Shown here one piece after another: positions 1 through 5,200 of a DNA stretch of 5,200 bases. Where the stretch lies: contig JAUJMI010000217.1 of assembly GCA_030446945.1 (NCBI GenBank), positions 1-5,200 on the forward strand, written 5' to 3'. The DNA comes from Longimicrobium sp. (GTDB lineage: Bacteria; Gemmatimonadota; Gemmatimonadetes; Longimicrobiales; Longimicrobiaceae). Every line of letters begins with the position of its first letter. Positions within the stretch are counted from its first letter, which is position 1. A program made the translations under genes and the position numbers. The notes below the pieces were generated by a model. It saw only the letters and a list, made by a program, of their open reading frames with translations, had not been told where the DNA came from and did no database searches.

Positions 1-18
1 TCTCCTGTTATCGGGAGA
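1..18 (-). terminator. Hairpin downstream of the permease-peptidase gene, at the window edge
   Basis: TCTCC (18 to 14) and GGAGA (5 to 1), in minus-strand order, form a perfect 5-bp stem with an 8-base loop CGATAACA, 41 bases past the stop of the fusion gene. The stem probably continues outside the window, since the bases inside the edge continue as CC-rich sequence (GCCCCC leading into TCTCC). It is well placed to end the operon. The CCCTCACCCC and CCCCCTCTCCCG blocks around it also resemble dispersed intergenic hairpin repeats seen in some high-GC genomes. Whether a T tract follows cannot be seen. Confidence 0.4.
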
Positions 19-58
19 GGGGGCAGGCGAGTGTAACGAGCCGGGGGTGAGGGCCGCC

Positions 59-3000
59 CTACCCCTCCACCTCCCGCACGTTGTCGTCCCCCTCGCGGTC
101 GATCAGCTTGTGCAGCGGGTCGATTCCGGCGCGCTCCGGCATCTCCTTCACGATCACGCGCACCGTCTGCACGCCGGCGCGGATGCGGTGCTTGGCGAGG
201 TAGAGCGGCACCTCCTTGCTCGCGCCGAAGACGCCGATCTCGATGCGGTCATCGAGCGGCACCTCCGTTTCGTTGCCGAGCGAATCGGCGCGCACCTTTC
301 GCGCGCGGACGCGGATGTCCACCTGGTAGCGACCGTCCTTGAGGCGGCGGGAGGTGGCGCGCTCCGCGGCGTTGTCGTAGAGGGTGACGCGCTCGAAGAG
401 GTCGTCGATCAGGTAGCCGAGCGAGTCCGGAGTGGCGGCGCGCAGGTGCACCAGCAGGTCGCGCGAGGTGGGGTACGGCGGGCCCCTGTACTTCCACTGG
501 TCCAGGAAGGCCTTGAGCGCGGCGTTCACCCGCGCCTCGCCGATGTAGTCGCGCAGGGCGTACATCGCCAGGGCGCCCTTGTTGTAGTGGATGTACTGCT
601 GGTTCTCCACCAGCGCCAGCGGCATCTCGGCGCGCCCCTCGCTGCCGCGTCCGCGCAGGTACTGGTCCAGCTCGTAGCGCAGGAAGCGGCCGATGTGGGC
701 GCGCCCGAACTCGCGCTCCATCACCATGAGGGCGCTGTACTCGGCCAGCGTCTCGCTCAGCATGGCGGCGCCCTGCACGTCCGCGCCCACCAGCTGGTGG
801 CCCCACCACTGGTGCGCCACCTCGTGCGCTGTCACGAAGAAGGGGTAGTCGATGTCGTCCTTCCCCACGTTCGCGATGAAGCCGATCCCCTCGGAGTACG
901 GGATGGTGTTGGCGAACGACTGCGCGAACTCGGCGTAGCGCGGAAACTCCACGATGCGCACCTGCCGGTGCTGGTACGGGCCGAACGCCGCCGTGTAGTA
1001 GTCCAGCGACTTCTTCACCGCCCCGATCATCCGCTCCACGTTGTACGTGTGCGGCGGATGGTGGTAGACCTCGATCGCCACGTTCCGCCAGCGGTCGCGG
1101 CGCACGGCGTAGCGGCCGGAGAGGAAGGCGTAGAAGTTCAGGATCGGCGCGTCCATCCGGTAGTGGAAGTGGCGCCGCCCGCCCGCCACCCAGCTCGGCC
1201 GCACCAGGTAGCCGGGCGCGATCGCCGTCTGGTCCGCGTCGGTCACGATGGTGGCCTCGAAGCTCACCCAGTCCGCGTCGCGCGAGATGAAGTTGACGTG
1301 GCGGGCGCGCGGATCGGCGATCGGCGAGACGCGCGGGCGCGTCGCCAGGCCGTAGTGCTCGCGGTCGCCCTCGCCGGTGATCTCCCCCTCCGGATTGTAC
1401 CCGATGCGCGGCAGCACCTCGTTGTTCACGAAGGTGCCGTTCTCCACCACCGGCCCGTACTGCGGCTCGTCCGTGAAGCCGGGGGTGAGGTGCGCGATGT
1501 CGAAGCGGAACTCGGCCGAGTCGCCCGGCAGCAGCGGGCGCGCCAGGCGGTAGACGTAGTACCCGCCCGCCGAATCGCTCACCACCTTCGTGGCGGGGCG
1601 GTCGAAGGCGAACGAGTGGATCTTCATGGTGCTGGCGATGTCCACGTGCACCGAGTCGATGCGCGAGCGCGTCCGGTTGTGGATGCGGTACGTGCCCCGG
1701 GCCCTCAGTTCCTGCGCCCGCGGGAAGAGCTCCACCCGCAGCCTCACCCCCGTCACCTTCGGCTGCGGCGCCCACTCGAAACGCTTGTACTCGCGCTCGT
1801 AGCGAAGCTGCACCTCTTCCGAATCGTCTTCGCTCGCCCACGGGTTGAGGATGGCGGTGTTGTAGACGATGAAGCCGCCCGTGGCCAGCACGAGCAGCCC
1901 CGCCAGCGCGGACGCCGCCAGCACCGGGCTGGTGGCCCTCGCGCGGGCGAGCCGCGTGCGCCACCCTCCGCCCTGCTCCTCGCCGCGGCGCCAGAAGAGG
2001 TTGGAGACGATCGCCAGCAGCACCGCCACCCCGCCCCAGAAGAGCGCGTACCACGTCCACGGCCCCTCGGCGCCGTTCCACCGGTTCATGTCCGAGTACT
2101 GGAGCGTCGGCGTGGACGCGTAGACGAGCAGGTTGTGGCTCACCCCGAGCGCGTAGATCGACGGACCGGCCACGTAGTAGACCAGCATGATGAAGTGGCC
2201 CACGTACTTGTGGTTGGCGAGCGTCTGCACCGCGAACGCCAGCACGATCAGCGGCAGGTACGCACCCAGCAGCTGGTGCACGAAGAGCTCGCGAAGGTAT
2301 TGCCCCACCTCGAAGCGGAAGTAGCCGCGCGAAGCCTGGATCAGCATCCCGCACACCATGCACGCCGCCAGCAGCAGCGCCACCGTGACGGTCAGCGCCG
2401 CCAGCTTCGCCACCAGCGGCACCCAGGTGGGGACCGGCGTGGCGTCGTGGAGCTGGTGGGTGCGCCGGTCGCGCTCCATCCACACCAGCTCGCCGGCGTA
2501 GAAGGTGATGATGATGAGCACGAACAGCGCGAAGCTGCCACTGAGCGTCTCCAGCACCTTGTAGGTGACCGGGAAGGTGCGCGTCCCGTAGATCTCGCCG
2601 ATGTCGCCGCCCACCAGGAGCACGAAGAGAAGGCAGAGCCCCACCAGGATGGGGAAGTATACGTTCCCCACCACCTCGCGCAGCGAGCGTCGCAGCGTGG
2701 CGGCGAGCTGGAGGCCGCGGGCCCGTGCGTCAAAGGTGCGCCGGGAGCGCGGCACCACCACAGGCGCCGCGTCGTCCGATGAGCGGCGGCTCCTCGATGG
2801 CCGGTTCAGGTCGCGCTCGTCCGCCGCGTGCGCGAAGCGGAAGCGGTGCGCCCCCCACGCCAGCACCCCCGCCCCCACCGCCAGCCAGATCGCGCGGTTC
2901 AGCAGCAGGAGCGCGGGGATGGGCACGAGCGAACGGTTCTGCTCCACCACCGTCCAGTAGCGCGTGGAGCGCAGCGTCGGCGCCACGCCAAAGGGATCGA

Positions 3001-3637
3001 CCAGGGAGATCACCCACTCCTCGTCCACCGCCCCCGCGAACACCAGCGCGATCGCCCACCCCACCAGCAGCCCGAAGCCGCCCACGTACACCGGCATCAT
3101 CCGCCGCGTGGTGGCGGCCAGCATCAGAAAGATGGCGGAGGTGAAGAGCAGGTTCGGAAGCGTGATGAGGGCGACGGCGTGCAGGTACGCGACCGGGAGA
3201 AAGGGCCCCACCCGGTCCGCGTCCACGAAGGGGGACACGCTCGCGGCGATGATCCCCAGCGGGATCGACAGCAGGATGAGGAAGTTCGCGAGCACCGCGC
3301 CCAGGTAGCGCCCGCCCAGGTAAGCCCACTTCGGCACCGCGGTGGTGAAGAAGAGCGGGTACGCGCGCGTCTCGAAGTCGCGGTACACCGCCGTCCCCGC
3401 GATCGCGGAGGTGACGGGAACGGCCAGGATCCCCAGCGTCAGCATCAGCGTGGAGACGCGGATCGGCGAGTTGGCCAGGAGCAGCTCGCTCCCCATATCG
3501 AAGTCGCGCCACGCCCCCGCGCGCGACGCCGTGACCGTCCACGAGATCAGGAACAGGACGCCGAAGTACACCCAGGTGGAGATCCGCCGCAGGTGGTGGC
3601 GCAGCTCGAAACCGACGAGCCCCCGCAGCGCGCTCAT
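59..3637 (-). CDS. Fused ABC-2-type permease (two halves) and M1-family zinc metallopeptidase, 1192 aa
   Basis: This is the membrane subunit of an ABC transporter carrying its own peptidase. Residues 1-265 form one ABC-2-like half with about six membrane spans (near 22-36, 61-83, 111-134, 150-175, 182-203, 240-262). An Arg-rich linker (265-322) leads to a second half with about six spans (327-343, 365-385, 405-433, 453-473, 480-497, 528-548). A basic loop and a thirteenth span (571-592) follow. Residues 615-840 resemble the M1 N-terminal beta domain. The catalytic domain has HEVAHQWWG at 938-946 (ligands H938 and H942, base E939), a probable third ligand E962 in LSETLAEY, and Y1018 in YNKG matching the M1 catalytic tyrosine. 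Residues 1100-1165 look like a C-terminal beta domain. With the N-terminus inside, the peptidase is extracytoplasmic. The ATG at 3637 is chosen because it overlaps the ATPase stop (ATGA); an in-frame TTG at 3688 would add 17 low-complexity residues inside the ATPase gene. A GGGGCGGA stretch three bases upstream is a weak ribosome site. Substrate unknown. Confidence 0.93.
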   Translation of the reverse strand: MSALRGLVGFELRHHLRRISTWVYFGVLFLISWTVTASRAGAWRDFDMGSELLLANSPIRVSTLMLTLGILAVPVTSAIAGTAVYRDFETRAYPLFFTTAVPKWAYLGGRYLGAVLANFLILLSIPLGIIAASVSPFVDADRVGPFLPVAYLHAVALITLPNLLFTSAIFLMLAATTRRMMPVYVGGFGLLVGWAIALVFAGAVDEEWVISLVDPFGVAPTLRSTRYWTVVEQNRSLVPIPALLLLNRAIWLAVGAGVLAWGAHRFRFAHAADERDLNRPSRSRRSSDDAAPVVVPRSRRTFDARARGLQLAATLRRSLREVVGNVYFPILVGLCLLFVLLVGGDIGEIYGTRTFPVTYKVLETLSGSFALFVLIIITFYAGELVWMERDRRTHQLHDATPVPTWVPLVAKLAALTVTVALLLAACMVCGMLIQASRGYFRFEVGQYLRELFVHQLLGAYLPLIVLAFAVQTLANHKYVGHFIMLVYYVAGPSIYALGVSHNLLVYASTPTLQYSDMNRWNGAEGPWTWYALFWGGVAVLLAIVSNLFWRRGEEQGGGWRTRLARARATSPVLAASALAGLLVLATGGFIVYNTAILNPWASEDDSEEVQLRYEREYKRFEWAPQPKVTGVRLRVELFPRAQELRARGTYRIHNRTRSRIDSVHVDIASTMKIHSFAFDRPATKVVSDSAGGYYVYRLARPLLPGDSAEFRFDIAHLTPGFTDEPQYGPVVENGTFVNNEVLPRIGYNPEGEITGEGDREHYGLATRPRVSPIADPRARHVNFISRDADWVSFEATIVTDADQTAIAPGYLVRPSWVAGGRRHFHYRMDAPILNFYAFLSGRYAVRRDRWRNVAIEVYHHPPHTYNVERMIGAVKKSLDYYTAAFGPYQHRQVRIVEFPRYAEFAQSFANTIPYSEGIGFIANVGKDDIDYPFFVTAHEVAHQWWGHQLVGADVQGAAMLSETLAEYSALMVMEREFGRAHIGRFLRYELDQYLRGRGSEGRAEMPLALVENQQYIHYNKGALAMYALRDYIGEARVNAALKAFLDQWKYRGPPYPTSRDLLVHLRAATPDSLGYLIDDLFERVTLYDNAAERATSRRLKDGRYQVDIRVRARKVRADSLGNETEVPLDDRIEIGVFGASKEVPLYLAKHRIRAGVQTVRVIVKEMPERAGIDPLHKLIDREGDDNVREVEG
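3634..3637 (-). other. ATGA stop/start overlap coupling ATPase and permease-peptidase genes
   Basis: On the minus strand the ATPase stop TGA and the fusion gene's ATG share two bases, forming ATGA. This arrangement typically allows terminating ribosomes to restart on the next gene. It supports one operon with balanced synthesis of the two transporter subunits, and it decides the start of the downstream gene, which otherwise has only a weak G-rich ribosome site. Confidence 0.85.
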
Positions 3638-4674
3638 CGATCCGCCCCGCGGAGCGGCGGCGGCTCGGCGGGGCGAGGCGCGAACCAATCAGTTGGGCCC
3701 CGGTCGTCGGCGGTGGGCGGCTCCGGCTCGCGCGCGATCGGCGGGGGGAGGACGAGGGGCGGCAGCGGCTCGTGGGGCACCGGCGCGGCGGCCTCGGGGT
3801 GCACCTCGATCCCCTTCATCACCGTGAAGTACACGTCCTTTAGGTCCGGCTCCACCGGCTCCCAGGTCGAATCGGGCGGCGCGTCGCCGTAGACGTGCAC
3901 CAGCGTGCGCCCGCCGACCAGCGTCGTGGAGATGACGGGGAGCGCCTCCTCCACCCTCGGCAGCAGCGCGCGCTCCACGCCGCGACGCCACACGCGCCCG
4001 CGCAGCGCCTCCACCGCCTGCATCGGCTCGGCCGCCAGGCGGATGCTGCCGCGGTCGATGATCGCCATGCGCGTGCACAGCTCGCTCACGTCCTCCACGA
4101 TGTGGGTGGAGAGGATGACCACCGCGCGCTCCCCCAGCTCGCTCAGCAGGTTGAGGAATCGCGCGCGCTCCGCCGGGTCCAGCCCCGCCGTGGGCTCGTC
4201 CACGATGATCAGCCGCGGATCGCCGATCAGCGCCACCGCGATTCCGAAGCGCTGCCGCATCCCGCCGCTGAAGCTGTCGAGCCGCCGCGCCCGCGCATCC
4301 CACAGGTTGGTCTGGCGCAGGAGCGCCGCCACCGTGTCGCGCCGCTCTCCCTTTGCGGTGATCCCCTTGAGGAGGGCGAAGTGGTCAAGCATCTCCGCCG
4401 CCGTGGTGCCGGGGTAGACGCCGAACTCCTGCGGCAGGTAGCCGAGCGTCCTGCGCACCGACTCCTTGTCGCGCAGCACGTCGATGCCGCCCAGCCGCGC
4501 CTCCCCGAAGTCGGCCTCCTGCAGCGTGGCGAGGATGCGCATCAGGGTGCTCTTCCCCGCCCCGTTGGGCCCCAGCAGCCCGAACATCCCCGGCTGTATG
4601 GCGAGCGAAACCCCGCGCAGCGCGTGCACGCCGTTGGGGTACGTCTTGGAAAGCTGCGTGATGACCAGGTTCAC
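3634..4674 (-). CDS. ABC transporter ATP-binding protein with proline-rich C-terminal tail, 346 aa
   Basis: This is the cytoplasmic ATPase that should power the fused permease encoded immediately downstream. All motifs of an active nucleotide-binding domain are visible: Walker A GPNGAGKST at 35-43, Q-loop Gln82 (YLPQEFG), signature FSGGMRQR at 135-142, Walker B LIIVDE at 155-160, D-loop AGLDP at 163-167 and H-loop His191. After the core (about 1-215) comes a short C-terminal domain ending in PDLKDVYFTVM (276-286), like the EDVF-type motif of ABC-2 drug/antibiotic-type ATPases. From about residue 293 the chain becomes a tail with 17 prolines in its last 53 residues, absent from ordinary members. 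The start is GTG at 4674; I see no in-frame ATG near the domain start. There is no Shine-Dalgarno upstream, where the leader is pyrimidine-rich. The stop TGA shares bases with the next gene's ATG. The ATPase most likely works as a homodimer; the exported substrate cannot be deduced. Confidence 0.95.
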   Translation of the reverse strand: MNLVITQLSKTYPNGVHALRGVSLAIQPGMFGLLGPNGAGKSTLMRILATLQEADFGEARLGGIDVLRDKESVRRTLGYLPQEFGVYPGTTAAEMLDHFALLKGITAKGERRDTVAALLRQTNLWDARARRLDSFSGGMRQRFGIAVALIGDPRLIIVDEPTAGLDPAERARFLNLLSELGERAVVILSTHIVEDVSELCTRMAIIDRGSIRLAAEPMQAVEALRGRVWRRGVERALLPRVEEALPVISTTLVGGRTLVHVYGDAPPDSTWEPVEPDLKDVYFTVMKGIEVHPEAAAPVPHEPLPPLVLPPPIAREPEPPTADDRGPTDWFAPRPAEPPPLRGADR

Positions 4675-4712
4675 GGTGCGATGGCGGGCGGGGTGGGAGG
4701 AGGAGCGCGCAG

Positions 4713-4718
4713 AGTATG
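4713..4718 (-). promoter_or_regulatory. Weak -10-like hexamer upstream of the ATPase
   Basis: The minus-strand hexamer CATACT matches four of the six TATAAT positions and is one of the few A/T-containing spots in the spacer. It lies about 40 bases before the GTG start, a reasonable distance for a short leader. No convincing -35 box is seen about 17 bases upstream, so this is only a candidate for a separate promoter for the ABC unit. Confidence 0.15.
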
Positions 4719-4750
4719 GCCGGGTTGCGGCGGGGAGCCGAACGGCCCGC

Positions 4751-4766
4751 CTGGGACGCCGCCCAG
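4751..4766 (-). terminator. Second short GC hairpin in the spacer before the ATPase
   Basis: CTGGG and CCCAG form a perfect 5-bp stem with a 6-base loop, 14 bases beyond the first hairpin in transcription order. It also lacks a T tract. Two adjacent stems in a 123-base spacer make partial termination between the upstream gene and the ABC unit plausible, but each stem alone is short enough to arise by chance. Confidence 0.2.
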
Positions 4767-4780
4767 CGCCTGGACCGACA

Positions 4781-4795
4781 CGGCGCCCAACGCCG
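4781..4795 (-). terminator. Short GC hairpin just after the upstream gene's stop
   Basis: Immediately downstream of the partial upstream gene, CGGCG and CGCCG form a perfect 5-bp stem around a 5-base loop (TTGGG on the minus strand). No T tract follows, so it is not a standard intrinsic terminator. It could slow RNA polymerase, protect an mRNA end, or be a chance product of very GC-rich DNA. Confidence 0.25.
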
Positions 4796-4797
4796 GC

Positions 4798-5200
4798 CTA
4801 CCGCGGCGGGGTGTCGCGCGGGATCGGCCGGCGCGTGACGCGGAGAACATCGCTGACGAAGCCCGCCACGTCCACCTCGGCGGTCACGCTGGTGGTCACC
4901 GCGCGCAGCGGGCGGCTTCGCGTCCCCCGCGGCGTGTCCCCGGAGTCGCGCCCCCTCTCCTCGTAGCTGCCGAAGGCGCCGGTGACCTGCAGCGAGACGC
5001 CCCGCGGTCCGTAGCGCCGGCGGAGCGCCAGCGTGGGGGCCCAGTACCGCGGCCGCACGACGGTGGGGGCGGACTCCACCAGCACGACCTGTCTGTCGTT
5101 GAAGTCGTGGCGGCGCATGAAGGCCTGAGTGGTATACGCTTCGTAGCCGCGGCCGAACGACTTCCCGATCTGCGCGTACGGCATGATGAGCGCGGGCGAT
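4798..5200 (-). CDS. C-terminal part of an unrecognised protein (partial at window edge)
   Basis: An open frame enters from beyond the right edge and ends at TAG (4798-4800), giving 133 visible residues. The first Met codon in the window (5182-5184) is preceded in frame by SPALI with no stop and no ribosome site, so it is probably internal. The visible chain is rich in Arg, Thr and Val, with several stretches of alternating polar and hydrophobic residues (RYWAPTLALRRRY, GVSLQVTGAFGSYEE, VTTSVTAEVDVAGFVSDVLRV) that suggest beta strands. An outer-membrane barrel or a periplasmic beta protein is possible. The end, RPIPRDTPPR, lacks the terminal aromatic residue typical of many barrels. I recognise no family motif and assign no function. 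It is codirectional with the ABC genes, 123 bases upstream of the ATPase, so co-transcription is possible but not shown. That it is a real coding region is supported by GC-rich third positions and a frame open across the whole 403 bases. Confidence 0.6.
   Translation of the reverse strand, partial: SPALIMPYAQIGKSFGRGYEAYTTQAFMRRHDFNDRQVVLVESAPTVVRPRYWAPTLALRRRYGPRGVSLQVTGAFGSYEERGRDSGDTPRGTRSRPLRAVTTSVTAEVDVAGFVSDVLRVTRRPIPRDTPPR

Noticed and set aside
28..38. A TACACT-like -10 hexamer on the minus strand after the fusion gene.
   Set aside because: It matches only four of six positions, has no -35 partner, and sits inside the probable terminator/repeat region with the downstream gene out of view.
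249..2483. A 744-codon minus-strand open frame inside the permease-peptidase gene.
   Set aside because: It is an out-of-frame shadow of the same strand, rich in Gly, Ala, Arg and Pro, with no recognisable motif, while the other frame encodes the intact zinc site and membrane spans.
47..2782. A 911-codon open frame on the plus strand, opposite the permease-peptidase gene.
   Set aside because: It is codon-aligned antisense to a gene with clear domains. It stays open because the sense gene avoids TTA, CTA and TCA codons, as expected at this GC content. Its product is a low-complexity mix of His, Arg, Val and Ala with no domain.
3638..3688. A longer start for the fusion protein at a TTG codon, adding 17 residues.
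   Set aside because: The extra residues are Arg/Ala-rich with no signal character, the start is a rare codon inside the ATPase gene, and the ATG overlapping the ATPase stop is a better fit.
3689..4303. A 204-codon minus-strand open frame within the ATPase gene.
   Set aside because: It is a frame shadow of the ATPase; the overlapping frame carries the signature, Walker B and H-loop motifs.
4716..4838. A 40-codon plus-strand ORF with a strong AGGAGG (4698-4703) 12 bases upstream of its ATG.
   Set aside because: The purine tract is just the complement of the C-rich ATPase leader. The spacing is long, the peptide is Arg/Ala/Gly-rich, and its end overlaps the upstream gene antisense. A chance ORF is more likely.

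Overview
The window is very GC-rich (about two thirds G+C by eye), and all its genes lie on the minus strand. Leu codons TTA and CTA and Ser codon TCA are so rare that the antisense strand of the largest gene stays open for more than 2.7 kb. There are no tRNA or rRNA genes, CRISPR arrays or insertion sequences. The composition and the ABC-permease/M1-peptidase fusion suggest a high-GC, probably didermal bacterium such as a member of Gemmatimonadota, with Acidobacteriota and Myxococcota as alternatives. This is inference, because no phylogenetic marker is present.

In transcription order (right to left), the window opens with the C-terminal 133 residues of an unrecognised protein (5200 to 4798) that enters from outside. 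A 123-bp spacer follows, with two short GC hairpins, a weak -10-like hexamer and a pyrimidine-rich leader lacking a Shine-Dalgarno sequence. Next is a GTG-initiated ABC transporter ATPase (4674 to 3634) with all the nucleotide-binding motifs and an unusual proline-rich C-terminal tail. Its stop overlaps the start of the next gene as ATGA. That gene (3637 to 59) encodes a 1192-residue fusion of two ABC-2-type permease halves, a thirteenth membrane span and a complete M1-type zinc metallopeptidase. The last 58 bases hold a probable hairpin at the window edge.

The ATPase and the fusion form a clear two-gene transporter unit. Because the two permease halves are fused, one copy of the large protein with two ATPase subunits could make a whole transporter. 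The predicted topology places the peptidase outside the cytoplasmic membrane, so export (or a conformational change driven by ATP) could be linked to cutting a peptide on the far side. The substrate is not identifiable. The architecture is, to my knowledge, a recurrent but functionally uncharacterised family ('ABC transporter permease/M1 family aminopeptidase'). It is the most interesting object here.
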